DNA of 64,000 nt. It comes from Ascidia mentula. Its lineage: Eukaryota; Chordata; Ascidiacea; Phlebobranchia; Ascidiidae. Where the stretch lies: NCBI GenBank assembly GCA_947561715.1, contig OX387198.1, positions 9,734,001-9,798,000 on the forward strand, written 5' to 3'. Within the stretch, counting starts at the first letter, position 1, and each line of letters starts with the position of its first letter. Position numbers and translations under genes: made by a program. The notes beneath the pieces are model-generated. The model had not been told where the DNA came from, searched no databases, and worked only from the letters and a program-made list of their open reading frames with translations. Shown here in pieces: positions 12,148 to 24,895 of the stretch.

Positions 12148-12739
12148 CAACTGTTAAAAATTTTCAATAAAATCGTAAAGCCTGTTGTGCAAATAAATCA
12201 TCGAAACAAGCCTTAATTATCTCTTTTATCACGGCAATATGTTATCAAAATATATGTTTGTAAGTAAGTTATGTAAAGTACCTGCCTTTTTTCCAAGTGA
12301 TCCTGGCCTTTAAAATACGATTGTAGAAAATAAACCCTGGCGAATGTAGCGCATGAATAACAACACTGCAATAGATGTAAGTCGCTACAGCGAAAACACG
12401 GGCGTTGCGTGTGATCTTTTTACAACAAATATGCAAAATTATGACGTCATTAAGTATTGGAATTCGGCCAAATATTGCAGAATATTCTGCATTGGTACAT
12501 CCTTATTAGTTAGCATCTATTGATAATTTACCTTTTTACTTTCGTTGACCAGAAGTCAACTGGGATCAACGTTATCTCCCGTTTGCCAATATAACATATT
12601 GTTTCGCAGTACGGGAAAAAGATACTCTGCATTTGCCACCACCCTTTTCGTGGTTATTTATAGTAATTAATTTGGTATTTTGGTAATGCCGTGATTCAGC
12701 AAATCGTGCAATTGTTAGCGGACTATATCCACAACACGG

Positions 12740-12930
12740 GCTGGTAAGTCACAAGGTGGTGTGGGCAAAATAATTTCCGAGTTTTGCCACAAAATTGATT
12801 CCAACTGTTTAGTTAGAGGCCCGATAACAAGTGGAAAGTAGCAAAGCAAGAGTGTTATAATACCTTTACACTGCGTCATCTGTAAGTAGCTCAAGTTTTA
12901 ACTTCAAATGTGGCCGTCTTCTTTGTAATT
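12740..12930 (+). pseudogene. decayed receptor exon-4 relic
   Basis: The plus strand resembles the 3' part of receptor exon 4, e.g. TTTCCGAGTTTTGCCA followed by a stretch matching the last LDLa module, but with many substitutions and indels. It is the inverted counterpart of about 41045-41260. No open reading frame survives. Confidence 0.6.
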
Positions 12931-14068
12931 TGATTAGGATTGCAGACCTTTTACAAGTTTTCTGATATATACTAACTGTTTAACCTTTCCTTGAAATAGG
13001 CAGTGATATCGCGTCAATACCGTAAACAGCATCGAAAAAGACACCCCTACGTGTTCCTGATTGTACTGATTCATGAACTTTTTTTTCAATTGGTGTGTGT
13101 TTGTTGCAAACAGGTCTGTGAACTGAGGGTCGAAGCAGGAAGATGGTGCAATGTGACGTCTTTGATTCTTTTTCAAGAAACTGAATGCCAAACGAGAAAC
13201 CAGGAAGTGTGGTTGCTGAAAAGCAGGTGAAACGTGAGACAATAAAAGTAATGTTAAGTGTACCAGAAGGGCAGATAGTCAAAATACAAACTTTGGCTTT
13301 GAAATATAGAACGGTTTGACGCCGTTCTCTCATCGTTTCGCACAATGTATTTAAATTTTTAACAGGAAACAGGATAACGAGAGGGACATATAGACCTCAA
13401 ACAACTTCCTGCATCGTATCTAACTTCCTGTTCTCTAAACCGTATAATTTTAGTCCGATGAAAGTAAATATTATACATTGGTAGTTTATTGCGTATTGAA
13501 TGAATAATTTTGAAAGTAAAAAAACTAATAGACTGCATCGAAATGTTCTGTATTGTTGACATAAATGCGATGCAACTTAAACCACGAAAGAAACGAGATA
13601 GCGTGAAGAAAACTAAAAAATACCCGATTATTCACAATCACGTGAACAAATGACGCCCAATACAATGTGGTCTCGAAAAATTAAAAAAATGACTTTGTAA
13701 ATACTCATGAAGGTCAAGCAGATGTGGGTTTAGCCAAAAAAGTCCTTCAAGGAGACTTATGGCAACTGCGTACGACGGAAGTCGCGACACTAGTTTCTAT
13801 CTTGTTGGACGCCAAAGCATTGTGACGCAAACAATATTGTGCCTGTAAATGCCAAGTTGTTTTTTTTTTCAAAACTTAGAAATGTTTTTGAATGATCGTT
13901 TCATTAAAAAAGCATACGTGCAAACAGGTTCAACAATAATACAAAAGCAAAAAAATATTCTGCAGTAAAATCCTTGACAATAGTTTCAAAAAACACAATT
14001 TCCACGAACCAATCTATCACAACGACGTAAATCAATTACTTGCAAGCGTCATACAACACAACCCTATT
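12931..14068. repeat. R1 repeat copy 2 and 3' flank of receptor gene 3
   Basis: Repeat R1 occupies about 12936-13212. Bases 13278-13367 are a direct repeat of 11031-11120. From about 13464 to 14068 the sequence matches the 3' flanks of genes 1 and 4 (about 373-963 and 24299-24895). No gene is seen. Confidence 0.6.
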
Positions 14069-17000
14069 TTACATTGGAGTGGTATGTTGGCTGGAAGACG
14101 CTGTATGCGTATCCACAGTTTCAGACCTTAAACAGGCGCGTGCTCTGTTTAAACCTCTTCTAAACGGTTTTACTAACAGAGAGAAAGGGTTGGTGTAAAT
14201 GATCGGGTTAAGAGAACTGTTAATAGGGAGGAACACAATAGCAGACAAAGCATAAGCAACTGGAGGAAGAATGATTTTGCCCATACTGAGGAAGGTCATG
14301 AAACACAATGGAAACCAGCATGCCAGATCGGTTGCTATCAGAATTCCAATCTTCTTATGAAGCTTATTTGACGTTTTGGAAGCTGAACTTGTCACCCTGC
14401 TTACCGTCGAACGTCGGTATATCAAAAAATAAGCAATAATAATGTACATGAGCGCAAAAAAGTTGAAAGTCATTACAGCGGAAGTCATTGGATTGTGCTC
14501 TTGGTCGTTATTGCTAGTTACATAAAGCCTTGGAATACAAACACCACTGGCGCTGTAGTATCCAAAGTAACCTTTTACTTGAGGAGAAATATTAGGGAAA
14601 TGATTGTTTAAGTAATCTTCAATATCGTACCAATGCGTAGGAGGTTCTACAATGGATATGTTAGCAGTGCTCAAGGCTGAAATCCTTCGGGCAAATTGTT
14701 GATATTGGGCAAGAGCGACAGTATCGGAAGAAAAGAATGGATTGGACGATATCCAGGCCATGGTTACCATTGAACTTGATAAATGCACTGAGAGGGGAAG
14801 AAGTGCTATAAACAATGCAACCATCCACACAGTACCAAGCCAGAAGAAGACAACGCGTAAACGCATTTGAAGGCTGTTGATTGAAAATAAGACACCATAT
14901 AACCTATAGGAAGTGAGAACGACCAATGTAAATACGGAACATTGGCTCGACAACACAATAGTTACTCCCAAAGCTGTACAAGATGTGCTTGTACGCCATT
15001 CTTTATCAACAAGGCAATATTGTCCTTTGTAAAACTGTGATCTGATGGCAATAGAAAACAGAGCTACGCCCATGAGGAAATCAGCAACAGACAGATTTAG
15101 AATCATAAGGTCATTTGCAATAGACACTTTAGATCTTCGCTTTGATGGGTTACGGGGTCGTGTATAAAGTTTTCTTAAAATAATGAAGGCTACTGCGGTA
15201 TTGCCAAATGTGGCAAAGAAAGCCATTATCCAGACAAGAACCTGAAGAAACGATGACTTAATAAGATCTTCCCTAGACGATATTCCACCTTCACTGAACA
15301 CGTTCTTTGGACATTCATCTGAATAATCTGAACAGTCTTGCTTCCCATCGAGGACTTGACTTCGTTTGACAAAGAGCGGATCCCCGTTTTCACAATAGAA
15401 ATGTGTGGCATCTGTGCAGTTGATTTCATCTGACTGATCAACGCAATCAGTCGGAAGTTTTGCGTCACATCGTTTCTCAAGTGGAATGCTTACAACTTTT
15501 TTTAACCCTGCAGTAAAGAATCAAGTCATGCGTGTTTTTATTGCTAAGCGTTGTTTCAAACAATTACCTGTCGGCCACTCAGTTGTTCCAGCATCACACA
15601 GAAATCGGTCATTCGAGCAATTGCGTTCATCTTCTCCATTTTCACACTCAAGAATTCCATTGCAAATCGATTTCCCAAACGCTGCATTCAAAGGCCCACT
15701 ACAACGTTTCAATCTCAGTGTAAAGCTGGTTGTAACCCCCAAAAATCCGACTGGGAAATATTGCTGCACATTAACACGAAAAATTAGTATTTTTTATTGT
15801 ATTACTAGGGCGTGAACTTACTGGTTATACTTACGTCTACGGTCTTCAATTCGTCGCATATGGAAATGCGATGGGAACAGTTTGCTCTTGTGCTACATTC
15901 GTCTTCAAAGTTTGCGCATTCCGTGGCTCCATCACATCTGCAAGCATCATTGGTTTATATGCAGGAAACAAAATTTAACTGCACAATACCTTTTGGCTCT
16001 TGCAGGCAAGAATAAGTCGATGAGACTTTCGAGGTCAGTTCCGGCAATTGAATCTCTTACTCTATTGGGTAAAGGATCACAGTCGAAGTCCAGCATTTTT
16101 GTGCTCTCCGTTTTGGTGTGGTTTGCAGTACAATGGGCCTCGTCGATTTGAAATGTCGGGCAATCAACCTTTCCGTCACAAACCATATTCGGTTTAACGC
16201 ACTCTCCGTTATAACAATTCAGATCTCCGGCTGGGCAGCTTTGATTGTTATCAACGTAAGATACCCTTCGGCAAAACTCGTTTACACGGTCGTCTTTTCT
16301 ACTAGCTGAACACAAACACTCGTCTGAAAAGTCTTGGCAGTCGATAATTCCATCGCAAATTTGCCGGGTTGCAATCACCGTTTTCCCGTCGAGGCAAATT
16401 GTGCAAGTCGAAGTGCTGTTTTCTCTCAAACACAAATCCGAATCATCATCACAGTTCGAGAAATCATCATGTAGCATCCACTGGGGTATGGCGCAGTATC
16501 TTTGAGTGCTGGCGTGATCACGTCGACATTTGAAACCATGCATTACCTTAATATCATCAGTTTCATTGGCGCAATCCGAAAATGCGTCACATGAATAACC
16601 CCAGTAGATGCATTTGCTTGGTTCATTCGGACAACGGAACATTCTCGGTTCATCACAACTTTCTATTTCATCACTGCAATCCCCACAATGATCCATTCCA
16701 TCACATAACAAGTAAGTGGGAATACATCTTCTATCGTTGTGACAACGAAACTCTCCCTCCACACAACTCTCATTCTTATGCATTGGAATTTCGTCACTTC
16801 CATCTTTGCAATCGACCAAAGAGTTTCCTCGCCATGAGCGTGGAATGCATCGCCCGTTATCTTTGCACATGAACTCGGTGTTTTCGATACAAGGCAGGGT
16901 GTATCGTTCGTCCGTTTCATTCTTGCAATCGGGAAAACCGTCCATTACGCGATACCTTGGAATACATCTTCCAGTTATATTGCACCTAAATTCCGTTTCG

Positions 17001-18059
17001 TTGTGGCAAACCAATGTGGAAATTTCGTCGCTTCTGTCAGTACAATCGTCGTATCCGTCCCTTACCCATTCCCGTGGTATACATTGTTGCATTTTGTTGG
17101 CCGACAAGCACGGAAATTCTGATGGTAAGCAATATTTGAACACTTCTACTTCGTCGCTATTGTCTTGCAACACATAGCTGTTGCAATCAACTTTCCCGTC
17201 AGCCACCAACCACCTGGGTATGCAGATTCTACTCCGTGAGCATTGAAACTCTGACAAAAAGAGGATTACGTTTTAGATACAACATAATACAGTTCCCAAC
17301 AAACCATTTCGACGGCACGGAAAATTAAGAGTTTCGGAAATTTGGCAGCTGGCACGTGTATTGAGGAATCTGCGATGTACACATCGCCCCGTGGCACGAT
17401 GACAACTCACTTCATCGTCTGTGCAATTGAGAGCTGCCAAAAATGCGAACATGTCAATCACTGCAGCACTGCTGGCAGAGTCAAGGAAAAATAAATAGTG
17501 AACAATGTTTAACAATAAATTTGTGAGCGTGTGTTTTCTCCTCTGTCGTTTCCGTTTTATTCCTGTTTTATGTACAGGTATGTCACTAATTGTCGTATGT
17601 GTCTTGTATGTCGCATATTTGATACCGCTTGTTGTCTTGGTTCACTATTAGCGACTTTTCTGCAGTATGAGGTAGGTTTGGTCACAAACATTCACTCTTA
17701 GTTTGTTTGTTGATTGTTATCAGGCATTCAACTGAACATCTCCGCGAAACTTCCACTATATTAACTTTCAACCAACCAGTGGATTGATCGCTTCCGTCCG
17801 TACATTGTGCATATGAATCTAACACCTCTTCTCTGTACAAACATTGGGCGCCGGTTTGGCACTGAAAAAATCCGTCTTCCGCTCTGCAGCCTTTCGAAAG
17901 TTGTTTAAACGGTTTAGTATCAACTGCAACAAAGACCTATCGTAAACTTTACTGCCCATAAAGTTACTTTGTGATAACAAACCACAACCAGGCACCTTTT
18001 TTCTCCCATATGATCAACAGCAGTATAAGAAACTTAAATTCTCCAAACAGTTGCGACAT
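14069..18059 (-). CDS. LDLa-repeat GPCR (receptor gene 3)
   Basis: The model is complement(join(14069..15507, 15568..15763, 15835..15937, 15990..17250, 17305..17433, 17777..17923, 17996..18059)), 1112 aa. Phases match the other paralogues. Exon 4 is 6 nt shorter and exon 2 is 3 nt shorter than in gene 1. The signal exon (64 nt) encodes a different hydrophobic leader (FLILLLIIW), unlike the shared leader of genes 1, 2, 4 and 5. The LDLa exons 2-6 are clearly diverged from gene 1, while exon 7 is close to genes 1, 4 and 5. This is a mosaic. The donor after exon 2 (GTTGGT) is weak, so that boundary is less sure. The SYR motif, long ECL2 and NPIIY are present. Confidence 0.88.
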
Positions 18060-19249
18060 GCCTCTTCAGTGTACTATTCTTCTGTAAAATTACTGTATTA
18101 TTTTGTTTGTCTTGTATGTCGCACGTTTGATTCCTCCTGTTGTCGCGTATTAACTATGGACACAACACTTGCAATGCAAATACATGCAAGACGCAACTCG
18201 TGGGAGAGTGTTACGAATACTGTGGTCATTGAGTTCGGAAATGTGGGCGACCATGTCATAAGAACCTGTCGAAAACTGAAACGAAACTCACCTTGGTATG
18301 ACAGCGGGAAAACTCACACACACCTAATGGCATGTGATTTCCATCACGTATAGACTTGTATCAGAGGGGGCATGTCATTGTGGATTTGTAAACGGTGGTA
18401 ACAATTGGCTTCCGTACTGCATTCGTCCGTATAGTTTTAGAAATCCAGTGATATTAACTGCAACCCGAAATTTTACAGCCTAATTTTCTGCACATTCTAA
18501 GTTGCAGCCGAAAAAGGGATGTATGAATTGCCTCATGCAATGAAAGGATTTAGTATCGCTGATACTTGGAACGAATTACTTTAAAACAGACCTTCTGTAT
18601 GCACTTTGATGGATTGGTTGTCAACATTAATGCTCAAATATATCGCAGTATAAACCCATGGGCAGGATCCCATGGACTTTTGCATGCCAATCCCCACTAA
18701 CACTGCTAACACTGACAAAAATACGAAAATCAAAATCTCCTATTCTCGCAATTGGTCTACAGACCTTTCAGTTTACTGATATATACTCACTATTTTAATC
18801 TTTCCTTGAAATAGGCAGTGATATCGCATCAATGCCGTAAACAGCATCGAAATACCGTCTCAATATAAGCCTGACAAACTCTGTACCGATTCCTGCCCTT
18901 TTTTGGTAATTGGGGTATTTCTGTTGCAAACAAGTCTGTGAACTGATGGTCGAAGCATGGTGCAATGTCACGTCTTAAAGATGGCGCAATGTCACGTCTT
19001 GGATTCTTTTTTCAAGAAGCTGGATGCCCAACGAGAAACCAGGAAGTATTGTTTTCGTTTGTCATGCTGTACTTGTACCCACGCCAGATTTAAGACATAT
19101 TTATAATGTCACGCCCTCACAAACTTTCGGTTGAATTTGTTTTTACTCCATATAAAATTTGGAACAATCTCTGTGTAAATGACAGGGAACAGTGGGTATA
19201 TTTCCCCGTGCTTTAGGAACTTGTTTAAACTGTTTTTCCCGCCTTTGAA
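18060..19249. other. upstream region of gene 3 with R1 copy 3
   Basis: The first 700 bp are upstream sequence of gene 3 with no recognised element. R1 copy 3 lies at about 18753-19048 and contains a short internal direct duplication of GCAATGTCACGTCTT near 18961-19000. The remainder up to the LINE may include its 3' untranslated end. A frame opposite the gene 3 leader at 18051-18353 is not supported as a gene. Confidence 0.5.
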
Positions 19250-19314
19250 TTATATCACCTGAATTCACAAGCGGTGTGAGATACCCATTTTTTTCGTGTA
19301 TGTACGGTTTTTGA

Positions 19315-22300
19315 TCATTGTTTTAACAGAAAACGATATTGCTCAAAGTGCTGAAGCAAGGGTCGTATGTCGTGTTTAATTCTGTTCCGTGTTTTCCAAA
19401 TAGTGTGTGTAAGTGAGGTGTTAAGGAATGCTGCTAATGTTTTTGTGTATGGTGTTGTGTTATGAAGTTGTGGAAAGACGATGTGTAAAGGTGTATCAAA
19501 TAGAGAAGAGTTTGAGTTAGTTAAAGTTCGGAAAATATTTTTAATTTGGGTGAGAAGAGGTTGAATGGAGCGACAGTTGTGAAAAAGGTGAGAGAAGGTT
19601 TCGAATGAGGAATTACAAAGGTAGCAGTGGGGTTCTTGATCCAGGGCAAGGTAAGTTTGTTGGCATTTTAGCGGAAGAATTTTAAGGGTAAGGCGATAAT
19701 TAAAAGTTTTAAGGTAGTTGGGGAAAATAGGGTGGTGGATTTGGGACCAGTCGTTAAAATGATGGGGTGTGTTGGATTCGTCCACGATACGGTGATAGAG
19801 GGGCTTTAGTTTATGGGTCATGAGTTCAGTTTCGGTAAGGTTTAAAGATTTGAGGAGGTTTAGAATATATAGATAGTGGGGAGAAGGTGTTGTTGCGTGT
19901 GGGAGGTAATTTCTAGTACGAAGGTTGAAAAGTTTGCTGAGGGGGGTCCAAGATTATATTCTATGAAGGAAAGTTGCGGAGTAGTTGGGGAATCCAAAAG
20001 GCGGTGATTGTAATATTGTTTGATAGAATAGAGAAGTGATAGGTCAGCGTAGAGGGGAATGTTTGCCGCGCCGTAACCACCATGTTACGACGGGCTGCCA
20101 GGATGTTAATTGACAAGGTTGGATTATTTGGGCCGACGACGAACTTTACCACAATGCCGTCGATCCGTTCTCGTTGCTGGGGTGGTAAGGGGTAAGTTTT
20201 AGCAAGGTATGAAATTTGGGGTAAAAGTATAGTTTTTGAGAGGATGCATTTAGAGTCAAAAGTAAGAAAAGGGTTGCTGATAGATCTGGCGCGGGATTGT
20301 AAAGAGGTGATTGCTTTGTGCCATGTGATGGTGCGCCTATTGGGGTGTTTAACGGAGTTATCGATTTAGGGTTCCACTTTATATTACACAAGGTTGGGTC
20401 GTCAAGGGGAGGTCGAAGGATGGCAATCGCTTCGGTTTTGGTGGGGTTGAGTTTTAAACCAGAAAATTTAGCAAAATTGTCAATGAGGCCGAGGGCTTTG
20501 GTGAGGGAGTGCCGATGAGCCACCACTAGGGTGACGTCATCGGCGTAAGCGATTGCCTTGGGTGTGTTGCGGCATGGCACTGGAGTTGAAGTGATAGCAG
20601 GGTTGTTTTGAAGGGCAACGAGAAGCGGATCTAGGGCAATCAGGAAGAGGTTCAGACTAAGGGGGTCACCTTGTCTGATACCTCTCCTGATCGGAAAGTC
20701 CGTTGTGGCAAAGCCGTTTACGAAGGCCCGGGAGTTGGCGCTAGAGTGAAGGGCAGAAAGGTAATTAGTAAAGCAAGCGGGAAACTGAAGAAGTAACCAG
20801 GAGAATGAAACAGAATCGAAGGCTTTTTGAAAATCTAGGGAAATGAAGAAAGTGTCCGAATTGATGGAGGATGCGTGGTGGTGCAGATCGCGTAAGAGTG
20901 AAGTTGCGTCGGATGAAGATGAGCCGGGGGTAGCGAATTGGTTTAAAGAAAGAATTTTGGGTATAAACGGTTTGAGTCTTAGGTTCAAAAGTTTGTGGAG
21001 AATTTTAAGATCAGTATTTAACAGAGAAATGGGTCTATAATTATTAAGGAGAGTGGGGTCATTTTTCTTGAAGATAAGGGTAAGATGGCCAAGGTTGAAT
21101 TCTGTTGGGGTGTAGGAATTGAAATACGCGTAGTTGAGAGCTTGGGTGAGGTCAGCCCCGATGAGGTCCCAGTAAAGCGAGTAAAACTCGCTGCTGAGAC
21201 CGTCGGGGCCGGGGGTTTTGCCTGAAGGAAAAAGGGAAAGTGTTTTCCTTACTTCGTGCAGTGTGATGGGGTTCGATAAGGTTGTAAGGAATTGATCTGG
21301 TATTACTTTTAAAGGAGTTTTAACAAATAAGTTAGAAGGGTCGGGAACTGGAAGATGTTGATCAGAATAAAGAGTTTCAAAAAATTGCCGGGTGTGGGAA
21401 AGAAGTTCCTTGGGGGTAGAAACAGGGAGACCATGAGTGTCTTGAAGCTTTAGTATAGGACTGTGAAGGCGCGAGGGGAGCAATTGGGAGTAAAGAAGTT
21501 TATCAGTTATATTCTTAAAGTGGGCGTCGGAGGAAAGGGATTTTAGAATAAAAGAACGGGATTTAGAAAGGTAAAGAGAATTTAGTTTTTTTTTGATAGA
21601 TTGGAAAGTACGGAAGTTAACGGGAGAGGGATTGTCGTTGAGAATTTGGCAGGCGGTGTCGAGTTGTTGCTGTAGGGTGTAGGTTTGGTCGCGGGATTCT
21701 TGAGCCAGGCGTTTGGAGTGGGATTTTATCAATGATTTAAATTTAAATTTAAGCGTTAGCCAAAAGTCTATGGGGTTAGAGTGGAATGGAGCGAGAATTT
21801 GCCAAAGAGGGTAAAATCGGTGAAAATCGAGGCGAAAAAGAGGGTCGTTAAGGGTTTTAGTATTATTCTTCTAGGTACCTCGTTCCCTTGGTGGGGCAGA
21901 GATAAGGTTGACGGAAACCGAAACTGAATCATGATCCGAAAAAGGGCATGGGATGAATAAATGTTTGTTGGGAATTAACGAAGAGGAAAGATAAATTCTA
22001 TCAATTCTGGACTGTGTATTTAGGGCACGACGGGAAAATTGGCGGAGGTTTGGGTGAAGAAGTCGAAAGGAATCCTGTAGGTTAAAAGTTGTCAATAATT
22101 TTATAAGGTTGTAGCTGGGCTGTCGATTGGGTACTGGGGGGTGTTTGTCCAAGGTAGGGTCAGTTACACAATTAAAGTCACCAGTAAACACAATGGAGAA
22201 GGTAGAAGAAATGTAGGGGTAGAGAGAATCGAAGAATTTATTATTGAGTATGTATATTGATTTGTGCCAGAGGGTGCGTATATATTAACTAAGTGAAAGG

Positions 22301-22622
22301 TGTGGGTCAGAGTTGAAATGTCGGCCGCAATGATGCGACCGTCAGAGTCAGAAACAGAGTTAAGAATTCGAAGATTGTAGGAATTTAAAAGAACTGCGAC
22401 ACCCCTGCAGGCTGGGCCTTTGAGAGGTGTCGAGTTTAAGAGGATGGGGCCAGAAGTCCATTCGGACTTCCACAGGGATTCGGTTTGGGGGGTAGAATGA
22501 GTTTCTTGGAGGCAAAAAATGTCAAAGTTTAAAGAGGAAAGGTACCGGAACAGGGCTTTTCTCTTGGGGGCTTGGCCAAGGCCGTTAACATTAAGGGTAC
22601 ATATCTTTAAATACGACGCCAT
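19315..22622 (-). pseudogene. LINE ORF2 (endonuclease-reverse transcriptase), broken
   Basis: It starts MASYLKICTLNVNGLG at 22622. The endonuclease shows LQETHS, GDFN and SDHD. A frameshift lies near 22200-22260, where the frame changes to the one carrying GDFN. A single TAG at 21871-21873 interrupts the linker to the reverse transcriptase; the frame is the same on both sides. RT motifs are GKTPGPDGLS, LDFQKAFDSV, RQGDPLS and YADDVTL. A further frameshift occurs near 20340 and another between about 19960 and 19821. The C-terminus has CYLCNSSFETFSHLFHNC, a Cys/His motif typical of such ORF2 proteins, and ends at 19315. It cannot make an intact protein as read. Confidence 0.88.
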
Positions 22623-22711
22623 TGTATGAAATTAAAACAAGAAAACAAAAAAAAGGGGGGGGCAACAGAAAATAAACAAGAACGGGACAAAAATAATGGG
22701 GTTGTGGTTGT

Positions 22712-23731
22712 TTAAAAACACGATGCATTAAAATCATCTGGTATTACTGCTTTACAGCTACACACTAATTTCTCTCCCGGCGCAAGGTTGTGGCATGATC
22801 CGCAAGTACATTCTATCAAGAGTCGCTGACATTTAATGTTAAGACAGCGTGAAGGGCTGAGGTAAGCCTCTTCTGAGGCCCAATTACCACATCTGCACTT
22901 AAGGTGCAAGTTGTTACAAAGGCATTTAATGCTCTCGCCTGTTGTGTATGCTGTACTGCAGCAGGGTGTCTTCTTCGACTTTGGGGTGGTTGGGCTCTTC
23001 TTCCGTTTGCGGGAGCGAGCTTCCGTGAATCCTTCGTTGGGGTTTGCGCGTCGGCTTGTACGTTCTGCGCGTTATCGTCGGTGTTGCCACCTTTTGCAGC
23101 TGCGGCCCGTTTACGGTCTTCTACGTGCTTCGCGAAGCTGGGGCAATCGCCTTTCGTGTGGCCCATTTCAGCACAAAATTCACATTTCCTGGGCTGACCG
23201 TTATATTTGATTTCAACAAATGTTCTACCGAGGCGTAGACGCTCGAGAATTGGATTCTCCCTTAACACTGAGGCCTTCATGACAATAACTCGTCTGCCTC
23301 CATATAGACCGAAGTCATCAAAAAGCTTCCACCCGCGAAGTGTCGGGGCGTATTTCGAAAAATATGTAAGTAGAGATTGCATCGTGGCGCGCGGGGGAAC
23401 CCTCGTTAAAAAAAAACCGTTCCTCATCCTCGCAGTGCGCGGTTGCATAAACTGGTTTGCCACTAGCTCTTAACGTCATGGCTAAACTTCGGGCTTTCTC
23501 CATAGTCGGGCAAAAATATTTGACCCTGCCATTAGGGAATTGAAAAATACCTTCTAGGGTATTTCGCCAGCGAACATTCAACTGGCGCAACAGTAGGTGT
23601 ATTTCTGGACGTTTCAGGCCCGGATTAAAGCGGGCGTCCACTTCAAGATTCTCGTCTGTATCGAACGGATCAGTTCCTGGCACAGAAAGAGCCGCCACAT
23701 TTGGCCCGGCTACAGCTCTGGCAAAATCCAT
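22712..23731 (-). pseudogene. LINE ORF1 (gag-like, CCHC zinc knuckle), frameshifted
   Basis: A likely start is the ATG at 23731 (MDFARAVAG). The frame breaks at a run of nine A on the plus strand (23408-23416); dropping one base continues into FFLTRVPPRAT. The continuing frame has a CEFCAEMGHTKGDC zinc knuckle (CX2CX4HX4C), then a basic, Gln/Ala/Pro-rich region. Near 22910 the best coding signal may move to another frame with many Cys (CRCGNW, CTCGSC), ending at 22712. Function in the family is RNA binding in the retrotransposition particle. Confidence 0.75.
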
Positions 23732-23860
23732 CTCGTAACAAAATTGTGTGTCAAATAAACAAAACACACGCTGGCCACTTGCCGCTCACCACTACTACAA
23801 AGCAATATAGTATCCCTAAAAAGGGCCGGGCTAACTAAACAAGTGACCTCAAGCCTCCTC

Positions 23861-24895
23861 TGCACTTTCATATAACGGTTAGCAAATCTCGTCTCGAAAG
23901 GAGTTCCAAATGATATGGTAAAGTCCTTTGAACACTGTCCTCTACCAACCAGAATATTAATAAACAGAAACGACTCGTAGAAAAGAGTATACCTCGGAAA
24001 AGGTAATCTTTAGTAAAAGGCGAAAGATTTATGCGTGTGAAGAGAAACCAAACTAGGTGAAATCAAATAGTGTTTCCACTTTGTTTTCTCCGTTTTGGTT
24101 GCACCTAGTTTGGTGCCCAACGGATGACGGTGATTGCATAGTCACCACAAAGTGGAAGTCTTTGCTTGGCCGTTTGGTCAGCAAAGTCGTCTTATAGTCA
24201 CACCAGCTACACTGATGAGACCTTTCAGGTCGAAACAGCAGTGGCCATCTGTCTGCAGCTTATACACAATTCATATTATTGGCTCCACATTGCTTATCGT
24301 AAATATTATATATTGGTAGTTTATTGCGTATTGAATGAATAATTTTGAAAGTAAAAAAGCTAATAGACTGCATCGAAATGTTCTGTCTTGTTGATGTAAA
24401 TGCGATGCAACTTAAACCACGAAAAAAAAACGAGAAAACGTGAAGAAAACGAAAAAATACCCGATTATTCAGAATCACGTGCACAAATGACGCCCAATAC
24501 AAGGTGGTCTCGAAAAATTAAAAAAATGACTTTGTAAATACTCATGAAGGTCAAACAAATGTGGCTTAGCCAAAAAAGTCATATACAAGGCGACTTGTGG
24601 CAACTGCGTACGACGGAAATCACGACATTAGTTTCTATCTTGTTGGACGCCAAGCATTGTGACGCAAATAATATTGTGCCTGTAAATGCCAAGTTGTTTT
24701 TTTTTTCTAAACTTAGAAATGTTTTCAAATGATCGTTTCATTAAAAAAACGTACGTGCAAACAGGTTCAACAATAATACAAAGGCAAAAAATAATCTACA
24801 GTAAAATCCTTGACAAAAAACACAATTTCCACGAACTAATCAATCACAACGACGTAAATCAAGTACTTGCAAACGTCATACAACACAACCCTATT
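23861..24895. repeat. right copy of the duplicated 3' flank (gene 4)
   Basis: From 23927 the sequence repeats bases 1-963 nearly exactly, including the 13-base inverted repeat at 24047-24059 and 24102-24114. Bases 23861-23926 join this to the LINE 5' side; their origin is unclear because the matching part would lie left of the window. No gene is seen. Confidence 0.75.

Larger units (their letters stand above)
19250..23860 (-). mobile_element. degraded non-LTR retrotransposon (LINE, L1/Tx1-like)
   Basis: On the minus strand an ORF1 with a CCHC zinc knuckle is followed by an ORF2 with an AP-endonuclease, a reverse transcriptase (YADD) and a C-terminal Cys/His motif. This order and the endonuclease sequence fit the L1/Tx1 group. 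Both ORFs are broken. The exact ends are uncertain: no clean poly-A tail or target-site duplication was found. It separates gene 3 from the right copy of the duplicated segment that contains gene 4. Confidence 0.88.

Noticed and set aside
18051..18353. 100-residue plus-strand frame upstream of gene 3
   Set aside because: It overlaps the gene 3 leader exon on the other strand and shows no domain, paralogue or splice support.
19315..22622. LINE ORF2 as a domesticated host gene
   Set aside because: One in-frame stop and at least three frame changes interrupt it, and the element keeps normal LINE order.
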